Shown piece by piece: positions 7,440 through 16,656 of a DNA stretch of 64,000 bases (its first letter is position 1; each line of letters starts with the position of its first letter). The notes beneath the pieces were generated by a model. The model searched no databases. It worked only from the letters and a program-made list of their open reading frames with translations, and had not been told where the DNA came from. The DNA comes from Actinomycetes bacterium (GTDB lineage: Bacteria > Actinomycetota > Coriobacteriia > Coriobacteriales > UBA8131), in NCBI GenBank assembly GCA_009787085.1, contig WRGR01000039.1, forward strand, positions 1 to 64,000, given 5' to 3'. The translations under genes were made by a program, and so were the position numbers.

Positions 7440-9533
7440 ATGACTGCGTTCATTGAAAGGATCGCAATCCGGCTCTCTGAGAACCGGATGGCGCGGATTA
7501 TCAACAAAGGCCTGATCAACCTGATCCCATTTATTCTGATCGGGGCGATCTGTTTGGCTACGTTGGAAATTCCCATCCCGGCCTACCAGCATTTCATAAG
7601 CACCGTGCTGGGCGGGAGTTTCTTGATGGTGCTGAACGATGCGACGTTCGAGGTCATTGCCTTGGCGGCGTTGCTCTCGGTGTCCCATGCCAGTGCCAGG
7701 GAGCACCGTTCGACCCGCAATAGCTCGGTTCATGTGGTTATCCCGATGTTCGTCAGCTTTGCCGCCTTCACGATTCTTTTTGCCAGTTGGGATCGGGTGG
7801 ATAAGATATTCTATTTCACCGACCTCGGCGCTTCGGGCATGTTCCGCGCCTTTCTGGTAGGCCTGGTGGCCACCGAGCTTTTCTTCTACTTCGCCCGCTT
7901 TGGCGACTGGCTGCTTCCCGACCGTATCGGTTTTGACGCCTACTTGCAAATCCGCTCGGCCTTCCGTTCCATCATCCCCATCATCCTCACCCTTTTGGTC
8001 TGTACCGGGCTGCGTTTTGGCTTAGATCAGTTGGTCGTCCTGACTGGCATCGATAGCGAGTTCGGGAAGCTGATCAAGGCCAACTTGGTCAACGACTCGC
8101 TGCCCGCAGTCATCCAAACCGTGCTCTATTCGCAGGTTCTGGGCTTTTTTGGTGTTCACTATTTGTCGTCGTTTTCCTTCTTTCCCTTTGTCCGCGACAT
8201 TGCCGCCTCCGGATCCACCCCCGTAATGTTTGCCAGCCAAGACTTTTACTTGCAGTTTGTGGCCATTGGCGGTGCCGGGGCAACGCTGGGGCTGATCGTC
8301 GCCCTCTTTGCTGTGGGTTCCCGGGGGAAGAACCGCAGTTTTGCCAGGGCGGCTATTTTCCCAGCTGTCTTCAATTTGAACGAACCGTTGCTCTACGGCT
8401 TCCCAATTGTCTTGAACCCCTTTATGTTCATACCGTTCTTGCTGGCACCGATGGTGGCGGCGATACTCGGTTTCATCTGCTTCAGCACCGGCATCGTGCC
8501 GCCGATCATCAATGATGTCAGTTGGACATGTCCGCCTCTGATCTCCGGTTACCTCTCGACCGGGTCGCTGGCCGGCACGGCCTTGCAATGCGTGAGCATC
8601 GCTGCCTCCATCGGCCTTTACATACCTTTCGTCACTGCTCAGAAGGGCTTTGAGCGCAAGCAGTACGAACAGAACTTCAACCTGCTGCAAAAAACCGCCG
8701 AATCGGCCATCAAAAGCGAGTATCTGACGATCATCGACCGTGACGACGCCGTGGGCGAGATCGCCCGGGATTTCTCCATCAAACTGCGGGAATATGCCCT
8801 AGACGGCCAGCTGCCTTTCACTATGGCCTATCAGCCGAAGGTGGACAAGCACAACAAGCTGGTCGGCTGCGAGGCGTTGTTGCGCTGGCATGGCACCGAG
8901 ACCAAGAACATCTCGCCGCTGCTGCTGGTGGAGCTGATGGACGAGTCCGGCCTCTCCTCGGTGCTGGGGCGCTGGGTCACCGAGACTTGCATTCGGGAGT
9001 TCGCGGAACTGAAGGCCGGCGGTATCGAGGATTTGCGGATGTCACTGAACCTGAACCCCCGCCACTTGGCTGTTGATGACGGCTTCCTGAAATTCTTAAA
9101 GGAGCTGCGCGACCATTACCGCCTACAGCCCGGCGAGGTGGAGCTGGAGATCACCGAACACGCGATGGTGCGCCACAACATGGAGATGCGTAGGCTGTTT
9201 CGGAGCATGCGCGACCTAGGCTATAGCTTGGCCATCGACGACATGGGGGTAGGCTACAGCTCGCTCAGCTATATCAGCGACTTCGAGGTGCGCACGGTGA
9301 AGATCGATGCCTCGATGATCGACCGTGTCGAGGACGACTACCAGCAGCAAGAGATCGTCCGCTCCATCACCAACCTGGCCAAGCCGCTGGCCTTGACGGT
9401 GGTGGCGGAGGGCGTGGAGAAAGAGGGCCAGGTGGAGAGCTTGATCCAACTGGGCGTGGAGGTCTTCCAAGGCTATTACTTCAGCCGCCCGCTGACCAAG
9501 CAGGACTTCATCGAGTTCGCCAAGTCGCACTGA
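7440..9533 (+). CDS. PTS EIIC-like membrane domain fused to an EAL phosphodiesterase
   Basis: Residues 1 to about 400 are a polytopic membrane region resembling sugar-PTS IIC domains of the cellobiose type (INKGLINLIPFILIGAI near the start; NLNEPLLYG and NPFMFIPF mid-domain). Residues about 455-697 are an EAL domain that degrades cyclic di-GMP. EALLRW, LNLNP, ELEITEH, AIDDMGVGYSS, VKID, VVAEGVE and FQGYYFSRPL supply the metal and catalytic residues, so activity is likely. There is no GGDEF, IIA or IIB domain. The fusion suggests that a substrate in the IIC pocket modulates c-di-GMP breakdown. The start ATG at 7440 has only a weak ribosome site. The nearest upstream gene is divergent. Confidence 0.8.
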   Translation: MTAFIERIAIRLSENRMARIINKGLINLIPFILIGAICLATLEIPIPAYQHFISTVLGGSFLMVLNDATFEVIALAALLSVSHASAREHRSTRNSSVHVVIPMFVSFAAFTILFASWDRVDKIFYFTDLGASGMFRAFLVGLVATELFFYFARFGDWLLPDRIGFDAYLQIRSAFRSIIPIILTLLVCTGLRFGLDQLVVLTGIDSEFGKLIKANLVNDSLPAVIQTVLYSQVLGFFGVHYLSSFSFFPFVRDIAASGSTPVMFASQDFYLQFVAIGGAGATLGLIVALFAVGSRGKNRSFARAAIFPAVFNLNEPLLYGFPIVLNPFMFIPFLLAPMVAAILGFICFSTGIVPPIINDVSWTCPPLISGYLSTGSLAGTALQCVSIAASIGLYIPFVTAQKGFERKQYEQNFNLLQKTAESAIKSEYLTIIDRDDAVGEIARDFSIKLREYALDGQLPFTMAYQPKVDKHNKLVGCEALLRWHGTETKNISPLLLVELMDESGLSSVLGRWVTETCIREFAELKAGGIEDLRMSLNLNPRHLAVDDGFLKFLKELRDHYRLQPGEVELEITEHAMVRHNMEMRRLFRSMRDLGYSLAIDDMGVGYSSLSYISDFEVRTVKIDASMIDRVEDDYQQQEIVRSITNLAKPLALTVVAEGVEKEGQVESLIQLGVEVFQGYYFSRPLTKQDFIEFAKSH

Positions 9534-9562
9534 CACTGTGCCCGGGCATGTCATAGTTATTG

Positions 9563-9571
9563 TGCTACAAT
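9563..9571 (+). promoter_or_regulatory. Extended -10 promoter for rpmE
   Basis: TGCTACAAT fits an extended -10 element (TGn followed by TACAAT at 9566-9571), about 60 bp before the L31 start. No clear -35 is seen, as is usual for extended -10 promoters. Confidence 0.4.
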
Positions 9572-9629
9572 ACTGAAGTTTGTCCATCTGTCATCCCTGA
9601 TTGGAAACCAGGGCAAAGGAGATAGAGCA

Positions 9630-10169
9630 ATGAGAAAGAATATCCATCCTGAATATGTGGAGTGCCAAGTGCGTTGTTCCTGCGGCAACACCTTCACCAC
9701 TCGGGCGACCAAGCCCAGCTTGCACGTCGAGTTGTGCAACGAATGCCATCCGTTCTATACTGGCCAACAGAAGTTCGTCGATACCGGCGGACGTGTCCAA
9801 CGCTTCTCGGACAAGTACGGTTCGGCTTCGGCTGCTGTTGCCGAGCGTGAAGCTGCCCGGCGCGAGGCCAAGGCCAAGGCCGCCGCTGAAGCCGAAGCGG
9901 TTGCCCGCGCCGCCCGTGAGCAGAAGGCGGCTGAGAAGGCTGCCAAGGCTGCCCAGTATGCCGAGAAGGCCCCGACTGCCAAAGCGGCTGCCGATACTGC
10001 TGCTACTGCCGATGAGGCTGCTGATGCGGCGGCACCTGCGACCGATAGAGCTGAAGTTGAAGCTGAGGTTGCCGAGGCCAGCGAAGCCGCTGAGGCTTCG
10101 TCTGCCACCGAGGCCGAGACAGCACCTGCCGAAGATGCTGGCACTGATGCCGAGGTAGAACAGGCTTGA
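9630..10169 (+). CDS. rpmE: Ribosomal protein L31 with long Ala/Glu-rich tail
   Basis: Residues 1-68 are L31 ([32 protein letters not shown]). All four zinc cysteines are present, so this is the zinc-containing form located at the 50S central protuberance and the intersubunit bridge. The start ATG 9630 has AAGGAGAT at 9616-9623. Bacterial L31 is typically 65-95 residues. Here about 110 extra residues follow, almost all Ala, Glu, Lys and Arg at first and more acidic later, probably a long helix or disordered tail. A stem-loop terminator follows at 10237-10267. The function of the tail is unknown. Confidence 0.9.
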   Translation: MRKNIHPEYVECQVRCSCGNTFTTRATKPSLHVELCNECHPFYTGQQKFVDTGGRVQRFSDKYGSASAAVAEREAARREAKAKAAAEAEAVARAAREQKAAEKAAKAAQYAEKAPTAKAAADTAATADEAADAAAPATDRAEVEAEVAEASEAAEASSATEAETAPAEDAGTDAEVEQA

Positions 10170-10236
10170 GTTGGCGGTTTCGTTAGGTGTACGGCATCTA
10201 GGCACGGTGTGCAGACGGTTACTGTCAGCAAACAGC

Positions 10237-10267
10237 GGGAGGGTCGGCCAATGAGGCCGGCTCTCCC
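10237..10267 (+). terminator. Stem-loop terminator after rpmE
   Basis: GGGAGGGTCGGCC (10237-10249) pairs with GGCCGGCTCTCCC (10255-10267) around a 5-nt loop AATGA, giving 13 bp with two wobbles. The downstream T-run is poor, so termination may be partial. The TATACT at 10273-10278 just after it could serve as the -10 element of thyX. Confidence 0.6.
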
Positions 10268-10346
10268 TGCGTTATACTGCTTCAACGAGGCTCTTATTTA
10301 GGCCGTCAACCTGAGGCCGTAATCGGAAACTGATAGAAAGGCGACC

Positions 10347-11027
10347 ATGGAAGTCCAACTGCTCTACCACACACCGAAACCAGAACGGGCGGTGGCCACC
10401 GCTGCCCGGCTTTGCTATGCGCCAGTGGGAGCAGCTGAGCTGATGGAGCAGATGAGCGAGGCAGACACAGCCAAGGTGCTGGCCACTATTATGAAAAGCG
10501 GTCATCATTCGGCTTTGGAGCACGCCAGCTACACGTTTGCGGTCGATGGGGTAAGCCGGGCGTTGACACACCAGTTGGTTCGCCATCGGCTGGCCAGCTA
10601 TAACCAGCAAAGTCAGCGCTACGTGACCTACGAGGGTCACTTCGAGCCGGTGTGTCCGCCAGCAGTAGCCGCTGAATCTGAGACAGCGGCAATTTTCCAA
10701 GAGGCGATGGCTGCTGCTTGGGCGAGCTACGGGCGCTTGATTGAGGCTGGCGTTGCAGCTGAAGATGCCCGCTATGTGCTGCCTAACGCGACGGTCACCA
10801 AGATCGTGGTGACCATGAATATCCGTGAGTTGCTGCATTTCTTCACCGTCCGCCTCTGCCATCGGGCACAATGGGAAATTCAAGATTTAGCAGCGAGAAT
10901 GCTTGATCTGGTTAGGCCGACCGCTGCTTACATATTCGTGGATGCTGGTGCGCCCTGTCGGCGCAGCTGCTGCCCAGAAGGGGCGATGAGCTGTGGCCAG
11001 CCCTTTGAGAGGATCGAGCGCCGATGA
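10347..11027 (+). CDS. thyX: Flavin-dependent thymidylate synthase
   Basis: ThyX methylates dUMP to dTMP using FAD, NADPH and methylene-tetrahydrofolate. The hallmark motif RHRLASYNQQSQRY (RHR-x-x-S-x-N-x-x-S-x-R-Y type) lies at residues about 79-92, and the HFFTVRLCHRAQWEIQ segment matches the substrate-binding C-terminal region. The length of 226 residues is normal. The cysteine-rich end (GAPCRRSCCPEGAMSC) is also common in this family. Its stop overlaps the start of the DUF1385 gene (ATGA), so the two are co-translated. No thyA is in the window. Confidence 0.95.
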   Translation: MEVQLLYHTPKPERAVATAARLCYAPVGAAELMEQMSEADTAKVLATIMKSGHHSALEHASYTFAVDGVSRALTHQLVRHRLASYNQQSQRYVTYEGHFEPVCPPAVAAESETAAIFQEAMAAAWASYGRLIEAGVAAEDARYVLPNATVTKIVVTMNIRELLHFFTVRLCHRAQWEIQDLAARMLDLVRPTAAYIFVDAGAPCRRSCCPEGAMSCGQPFERIERR

Positions 11028-12424
11028 GCGAGCGTATTGATGGTGCTGCGGCATCAGCCGGTGAAGGGGTTTTAGGGAAACGCCAGTTGGCACCGTCCCG
11101 TGAGAGTGCGGCCCGCCGTGCCCACGACACAGAGGGGGTGCTCTGCCAAACGCACATCGGTGGCCAAGCCTTGCTGGAAGGCATCATGATGCGCGGGCGT
11201 TACAATTGGGCGGTGGCTGTGCGCGAGGCCAACGGCAGCATCTACACTGAGCAACACGACCTGATCAGCGGCCGGGACAAGAACTCATGGATGTACAAGC
11301 CAGTGGTGCGCGGCTGCACGGCTCTGGTGGAGTCCATGGCGCTGAGCTATCGGGCGCTGACCATTGCCTCCGAGCATGCCTTTGCCGGCATTGACGAAAG
11401 TGATTCCGAGGCAGGGGAGGAGGTCGTGGCTGCGGTGCCTGACGACAGTGCGACACCTGCGGATGGTGCCGCTCCGACCGACAACGCGGCATCAGCCGAC
11501 AATGTAGCGGCATCCGGCAACGCCGCTCCGGCCGGCAGTGCCGCTCCGGCCGACAACGCCGCTCCGGCCGGCAGCGTGGCAGCGGCCGGCAGCGTGGCCT
11601 TGGACAGCGGCTCCCAGGCCACAGCCGTACCGCCATCTGCCGACAGTGTTCCAAGCAGCCCCCCGGCCAGTGGCACCCCGGCCGACGCTGTCGCCGACCC
11701 CGACAAAAGCGGCTCCGAGATCCCCAAGCCACTGATGACTGCGAGCATGATCATTGGTCTGCTGCTGGGTATCGGCATCTTTATCGCCTTGCCGGCCCTG
11801 ATCACCAACCTGATCGTCGGCGACTACGGCGACAAGACCCTGCTTTGGAACATCGTTGACGGCGTGCTGCGCATTGTCATCTTCATCGTCTATATTTGGC
11901 TGATCGGTCGAATGCCGGATATCCAGAGGATGTTCGGCTATCACGGTGCTGAGCACAAAACCATCCATTGCTATGAGCATGGCCTAGAGCTGACCCCGGC
12001 TAATGCCCAGACCTTCCCGACCCTGCACGTTCGTTGTGGGACGGCCTTCATGCTGATGACGATGATCATCGCCATCTTGGTGTTCACCATTGTGCCGGTG
12101 GCACCGTTGATAGATCTAATGGGTGTCACCAACCCGGTGTTGCGTCTGCTTTTGGTTATTCTGGTGCGCATTATCTTACTGCCCTTGGTTGCCGGCTTTT
12201 CCTATGAGGTTACCGTGAAATGGGCGGGCAGCCGTCCGGAGAACCCAATTGTCCGGGTTGTCCTCTGGCCGGGCATGCAGATGCAGCGGCTGACCACTAG
12301 GCAGCCTGACGAGGGGCAGCTGCAATGTGCGATTGCCGCCATGCAGCTGGTGTTGGAGCGGGAGGATGCTGAGTCCAAGCCTGCCCAGACGAGCGGTGGC
12401 GACCCTGCTCACAATCTGGCATAG
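11024..12424 (+). CDS. DUF1385 membrane protein with Ala-rich insertion
   Basis: The start GGQALLEGIMMRGRYNWAVAVRE and the later YHGAEHKTIHCYEHG and RCGTAFMLM blocks are the conserved elements of DUF1385, a multi-pass family of unknown function often encoded near rpmE and prfA. About four membrane segments lie at residues 238-262, 280-300, 340-360 and 365-395. Residues about 145-235 are an unusual low-complexity stretch built from repeats such as APADNAAPAGS; the family core normally runs through without it. It overlaps thyX by 4 bp. Confidence 0.85.
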   Translation: MSERIDGAAASAGEGVLGKRQLAPSRESAARRAHDTEGVLCQTHIGGQALLEGIMMRGRYNWAVAVREANGSIYTEQHDLISGRDKNSWMYKPVVRGCTALVESMALSYRALTIASEHAFAGIDESDSEAGEEVVAAVPDDSATPADGAAPTDNAASADNVAASGNAAPAGSAAPADNAAPAGSVAAAGSVALDSGSQATAVPPSADSVPSSPPASGTPADAVADPDKSGSEIPKPLMTASMIIGLLLGIGIFIALPALITNLIVGDYGDKTLLWNIVDGVLRIVIFIVYIWLIGRMPDIQRMFGYHGAEHKTIHCYEHGLELTPANAQTFPTLHVRCGTAFMLMTMIIAILVFTIVPVAPLIDLMGVTNPVLRLLLVILVRIILLPLVAGFSYEVTVKWAGSRPENPIVRVVLWPGMQMQRLTTRQPDEGQLQCAIAAMQLVLEREDAESKPAQTSGGDPAHNLA

Positions 12425-12522
12425 CAGCATTAGTCGGCGCCCCTCTTGCCGCATTAATTCGGCGCTTCTCCAAAAGCGCTATACTGAAAGCGTAGGAAAA
12501 TCGACACGAAAGGTATTGCTCG

Positions 12523-13281
12523 ATGTCCGGACATTCCAAGTGGGCAACCACCAAGCACCGTAAAGCTGCGCAAGATGCCAAGCGCTCAGCGCTTTTCTCC
12601 AAGCTCTCTCGCAATATCACAGTTGCCGCCAAAGAGGGCGGTGACCCCAACCCTGAGAACAACGCCACCCTAGCGGCGGCGGTGGCTAAGGCCAAAAGCT
12701 ATTCTTTGCCGAAGGATAAGATCGACACGGCCATCAAGAAGGCCTTCAGCAGCGGCTCAGACGCTGCGCACTTCGAGACGGTGGTCTACGAAGGCTACGG
12801 CCCGGCCGGGGTGGCGGTTCTCGTGGAGGCGCTGACCGACAACCGTAACCGCACCGCTGCCGATGTCCGTTCGGCTTTCTCCCACTCTGGCGGTAATTTG
12901 GGCACCACTGGCTCTGTGGCCTTCCAGTTCGAGCGGATGGGGCAGTTGACGCTGGACAAGGCGCAGATGGCTGATGAAGACGAGTTCATGTTGGCTGTGG
13001 CCGAAGCCGGTGGCGAGGATTACGAAGATGCCGACGAAGAGTGGGTGGTGACTACTGCTCCCACTGATCTTGCGCAGGTTAAACAGGGTTTGGAAGCCCA
13101 GGGTCTAGAAGTTAGGGGCTACGAGCTGATCATGCAGGCCACTACGCCGACTAAAGTCGATGTGGCGGATGCCAAGAAAGTGATGCGCCTTGTTGATCGG
13201 CTAGAGGAGCTGGAGGACTTGCAAAACGTCTACCACACCATGGAGATCACCGACGAGATTGCTCAGGCTTTAGAGGAATAG
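12523..13281 (+). CDS. yebC: YebC/PmpR family protein
   Basis: A 252-residue protein beginning SGHSKWATTKHRKAAQDAKR, the invariant YebC N-terminus. The NPENNATLAAAVAKAK, YEGYGPAGVAVLVEALTDNR and DEEWVVTT blocks follow in order. Family members are annotated as transcription regulators, and recent work on relatives links them to rescue of stalled translation. Length and all conserved blocks are intact. TATACT at 12480-12485 is a plausible -10 element. Confidence 0.95.
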   Translation: MSGHSKWATTKHRKAAQDAKRSALFSKLSRNITVAAKEGGDPNPENNATLAAAVAKAKSYSLPKDKIDTAIKKAFSSGSDAAHFETVVYEGYGPAGVAVLVEALTDNRNRTAADVRSAFSHSGGNLGTTGSVAFQFERMGQLTLDKAQMADEDEFMLAVAEAGGEDYEDADEEWVVTTAPTDLAQVKQGLEAQGLEVRGYELIMQATTPTKVDVADAKKVMRLVDRLEELEDLQNVYHTMEITDEIAQALEE

Positions 13282-13335
13282 GTAGGCAGGTAGTGTGGCA
13301 TGACTAATCGCTGCTTCTCGAGGCAAGGATGATCC

Positions 13336-14496
13336 ATGCGGATGCAATGGGCGCGGATTATCGAGGTCGGCAGAGTGATCGGCAGCGTCCAAGAGCTGTC
13401 CTGTGAGACTGTCGAGGCCGAGGGTACGGGTCGGGTTTTGAAGGCCCTGCACTACTTGGATTTCGGGTTGCCGGTCGCCAGCGGCCAGATGGTGATGCTC
13501 AATGTCACCGCGATCGATTTGGGCTTGGGCACTGGCGGTGTGGCTTTTGTGGTTCCCGCTCAGAGCTTTGCAGACTATCGAGGTGATGGCGGGCATATCG
13601 TTAAGTTACGCTATACGCCGCTGCAACGCGAATTGCTGAGCGTTGAGGAACAAGCCTCCCCATACCATGACCTATTAAGCGATGCCAGCTCCCTTGACGG
13701 CTTGCCAGTGGTTTGCTGCTTGCTGCACTCACAAATGCCGCTGGTGGCAGCAGCGATCAAGTATTTGGACGCAACTGCCCGGGTAGTTTACTGTATGACC
13801 GACCAAGGGGCGTTGATGATGTCCTTCTCCGATGTCGTGCGGGCGTGCAAGGGCTCCGGCCTGATCGATGCCACCATTAGCTGCGGCCAGGCGATGGGTG
13901 GCGACATGGAGGCCGTGAACCTTTATTCGGGGTTGCTGGCGGCACGTCTGGTGCTTCAGGCCGACTACGCAATAGTGGCTATTGGCCCGGGCGTAGTGGG
14001 AACTGCCACTGCCTTTGGCCATGGCGGCCTTGCCCAAGCCGATGCCTTGAACGCCGCGTACGCCCTCGGCGGCTGTCCGGTGGCCTGTCTGCGTATCTCT
14101 GAGGCTGATCCTCGGCCACGGCATCGGGGCCTGAGCCATCATAGTACCAGTGCGCTGGGGCGTGCTTGCTTGGCACCATGCTATGTTGCGCTGCCTACCG
14201 ACCTTGAGCCGGAGGTGTTAGACGAGTTACGGGAAGGGATACATAGCAGTGGCATCGGCCTACGCCATCAGGTAGTCAGGGATCAAAGCCACCTCTCCGA
14301 GATTGACCTGCGCGGCATCAAGCCGTCTAGCATGGGGCGCGGCTTGGCCGACGATCCGGCATTCTTCAAGGCTGCCAGTTGTGCCGGGATAGTGGCAGCT
14401 GGGCTGAAGGCCCGCGAGCGCGGCCAAGCATCGATGGTCGAGACAGGCGATCAGTCTGGGAGCAGCAATAAGCCGAAAAACTGGCTTGACGAGTAA
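13336..14496 (+). CDS. DUF3866 family protein
   Basis: A 386-residue protein matching DUF3866, found in Actinobacteria and Firmicutes with no known function. Visible family traits are the start WARIIEVGRVIGSVQEL, the GQMVMLNVTAIDLGLGTGG block, YCMTDQGALMMSF, AIVAIGPGVVGTATAFGHGG and HRGLSHHSTSALG. The glycine-rich GPGVVGTATAFGHGG segment looks like a nucleotide- or phosphate-binding loop. It lies between yebC and the Xer recombinase gene, facing the same way. I cannot assign a reaction. Confidence 0.75.
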   Translation: MRMQWARIIEVGRVIGSVQELSCETVEAEGTGRVLKALHYLDFGLPVASGQMVMLNVTAIDLGLGTGGVAFVVPAQSFADYRGDGGHIVKLRYTPLQRELLSVEEQASPYHDLLSDASSLDGLPVVCCLLHSQMPLVAAAIKYLDATARVVYCMTDQGALMMSFSDVVRACKGSGLIDATISCGQAMGGDMEAVNLYSGLLAARLVLQADYAIVAIGPGVVGTATAFGHGGLAQADALNAAYALGGCPVACLRISEADPRPRHRGLSHHSTSALGRACLAPCYVALPTDLEPEVLDELREGIHSSGIGLRHQVVRDQSHLSEIDLRGIKPSSMGRGLADDPAFFKAASCAGIVAAGLKARERGQASMVETGDQSGSSNKPKNWLDE

Positions 14497-14537
14497 GGAG
14501 CCGCTCATCTCAGCGCTTCTCCATTTGAAGGTATCCG

Positions 14538-15488
14538 ATGGACTGCCTACGAGCCTTGTCTGAGTATCTAGCTTGGCTTTCTGTGGAGAAAGGCGCAGCC
14601 GAGAAGACTCAGGAAGCTTATCGGCGCGATCTGCGAAGCTACTTGCTTTGGTTGCAGCAGGTCTTTGCGCTTGGCGACCTTGAGGCTATCGATGCAGAGT
14701 TGCTCTCCGCTTACCTGCAGGATTTGGCAGCCTTGGGTTATGCACCGGCCTCACAGGAACGGGCGGCAGCCGCCCTGCGCAGCTTCCACCGCTTCTGTGT
14801 GCGTGAGGGATTGGCCATCCATGACCCCTCTGCCCATGTCCGTCTGCCGAAAAAACCCCGGATCCTGCCCCAGACCTTGAGCATCGGGCAAGTGAACAAC
14901 CTGCTTGATCAAAGCTTTCCGAACACTCCCAGCGGCATCAGAGACAAAGCCATCTTAGAGTTGCTTTATGGCTCGGGTCTACGGGTCAGCGAGCTTTGCG
15001 GCCAAGACCGCTCCCAGTTGTTCTTGGATGAGGGGCAGTTGCGGGTGCTGGGCAAGGGTAGCAAGGAACGCCTTGTACCCTGTGGTGGTACGGCGGCGGC
15101 CGCACTCCAGCAGTACCTGCAGCAAGCGCGCAGCCAGCTGCATTGCGCCCGTCAAAGCCAGCCCGAAGAAGGAGCGGCGGTGTTTTTGAGCCAACGCGGT
15201 CGCCGCCTCAGCCGACAAGCGGTCTTCGACATCGTTCGTCAGTATGGGGAACAGGCCGGGATATCTGGCTTGCACCCACATACGTTGCGCCATTCCTTCG
15301 CCACCCATCTCTTAGAGGGTGGTGCCGACCTGTTGAGCATCCAGCAGTTGCTCGGCCACGCCTCAGTGGCCACCACCCAAATCTACATCCACGTAGATAT
15401 GGGCCACATCCGGGCGGAATACCTAGCCGCCCATCCTCGCGCCGACCGCGTGGCGAACGCCGAGAGCCATAGGAAGGGGGGGCATTGA
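14538..15488 (+). CDS. xerD: Tyrosine recombinase, XerC/XerD type
   Basis: A 316-residue integrase-family protein with an N-terminal SAM-like core-binding domain (residues 1-90) and a C-terminal catalytic domain. The active-site set is complete: Arg in YGSGLRVSEL (about 149), Lys in LGKGSKER, His and Arg in HPHTLRHSFATH (about 247-250), His in LLGHASVATT and Tyr in QIYIHV (about 284). The length and the absence of nearby att sites or phage genes point to the housekeeping chromosome-dimer resolvase rather than a phage integrase. XerC versus XerD cannot be decided from sequence alone. Its TGA overlaps the rsmH TTG start. Confidence 0.88.
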   Translation: MDCLRALSEYLAWLSVEKGAAEKTQEAYRRDLRSYLLWLQQVFALGDLEAIDAELLSAYLQDLAALGYAPASQERAAAALRSFHRFCVREGLAIHDPSAHVRLPKKPRILPQTLSIGQVNNLLDQSFPNTPSGIRDKAILELLYGSGLRVSELCGQDRSQLFLDEGQLRVLGKGSKERLVPCGGTAAAALQQYLQQARSQLHCARQSQPEEGAAVFLSQRGRRLSRQAVFDIVRQYGEQAGISGLHPHTLRHSFATHLLEGGADLLSIQQLLGHASVATTQIYIHVDMGHIRAEYLAAHPRADRVANAESHRKGGH

Positions 15489-16459
15489 CGGTCGAACACT
15501 ATCACACTCCAGTTATGGTGGCAGAAGTCAAGAGGCTGTTGGCCTTGGCTCCCGGGGAGGTGTTCTGTGACGCTACGCTGGGTGCTGCCGGGCATAGCTT
15601 GGCATTGGCATCGGCCTTAGCACCCGATGGGCTGTTGGTTGGCATTGACCAAGATGCCGAGGCACGTACCACCGCTGCCGAGCGACTGCAAGCCGCGTTC
15701 CCTGATCTTACCTATCGCATCCTAGATGGCAATTTCGCCCAGCTGGATGACTTGCTGCTAAGCGTGGATATTCCCAAGGTGGACAAGTTCCTCTTCGACT
15801 TGGGAGTCTCATCACACCAGTTGGACGCAGCGGCGCGAGGCTTTTCCTATGCTCGGGAAGCGCCGCTGGATATGAGGATGGATCCCAATAACCAAAGCCT
15901 CACCGCCGCCGAGATCGTCAACAGCTCAAGCCAAGCTGAGCTGATCCGGATTCTCCAAGACTTCGGTGAGGAGCGTTTTGCGGTGCGCATTGCCAAACGT
16001 ATTCTCCAGCAGCGTCAATGGCAGACATACGTCAACACCACGCAGTTGGCAGAAACAGTTCGCGAGGCCATTCCAGCTGCGGCCAGACGTAGCGGTGGGC
16101 ATCCTGCCAAACGCAGCTTTCAGGCTCTGCGCATCGCCGTGAACGGCGAGCTAGATGCCCTGCGCCAAGGGTTAGAGGCTGCCCTGCGCTGGCTTCCGCC
16201 CGGTGGCCGCTTGGCAGTGATCAGCTACCATTCCTTGGAGGACCGCATCGTCAAGCAGTGCTTTGCCACCGCTTGTGGCGACGACGATGTGCCGCCCGAG
16301 CTGGCAGTGGCCAGTCCCAACCAAGCTCGGCAGCCGGCCTTTGAGCTGTTGTGCAAAAAGGCAGTGCTGCCCGGTGGCGAGGAGCTGGCACTGAACTCGC
16401 GTTCAGCGTCGGCCAAGCTGCGGGCGATTGTCAAACGCCGTGAGGCTGTGGAGCTGTAA
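15485..16459 (+). CDS. rsmH: 16S rRNA m4C1402 methyltransferase
   Basis: RsmH (MraW) N4-methylates C1402 in the ribosomal P site. HTPVMVAEV, the SAM-binding DATLGAAGHS and GIDQDAEA, DLGVSSHQLD, RGFSYAREAPLDMRMD, and the LAVISYHSLEDRIVKQ block are all present over 324 residues. The TTG at 15485 overlaps the stop of the recombinase gene and gives a normal N-terminus, so it is the likely start. Gene order is unusual: rsmH normally follows mraZ at the head of the dcw cluster, but here it precedes mraZ and is separated from it by about 350 bp. Confidence 0.95.
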   Translation: MTVEHYHTPVMVAEVKRLLALAPGEVFCDATLGAAGHSLALASALAPDGLLVGIDQDAEARTTAAERLQAAFPDLTYRILDGNFAQLDDLLLSVDIPKVDKFLFDLGVSSHQLDAAARGFSYAREAPLDMRMDPNNQSLTAAEIVNSSSQAELIRILQDFGEERFAVRIAKRILQQRQWQTYVNTTQLAETVREAIPAAARRSGGHPAKRSFQALRIAVNGELDALRQGLEAALRWLPPGGRLAVISYHSLEDRIVKQCFATACGDDDVPPELAVASPNQARQPAFELLCKKAVLPGGEELALNSRSASAKLRAIVKRREAVEL

Positions 16460-16544
16460 GATTGCCGTTTACCGTCCACTTGCTCCCCCTCGGCGGCGGC
16501 CTGAACAAACTGCCTTGATAGGGCAATCTGCGAGGTAGCCGCCT

Positions 16545-16580
16545 GCTGTGCTCTCTTGCGGCCAGCACAGCTTGCTGTTT
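16545..16580 (+). terminator. Terminator-like hairpin after rsmH
   Basis: GCTGTGCT (16545-16552) pairs with AGCACAGC (16564-16571) around an 11-nt loop, followed by TTGCTGTTT. It would end the recombinase-rsmH transcript before the mraZ promoter. The weak T-tract limits confidence. A second pairing, AGATTGCC (16459-16466) with GGCAATCT (16522-16529), lies just upstream. Confidence 0.45.
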
Positions 16581-16656
16581 AACTGCCTATGTAGTTGCAT
16601 TTGATGGCAGAGCCGCAACATCTGGTATTAACTTGGGATTAGGAATTTGTAAAGCT

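Noticed and set aside
14538-15488. Phage or transposon integrase
   Set aside because: Size, complete XerC/D active site, coupling to rsmH and absence of att sites or phage genes favour the housekeeping recombinase.
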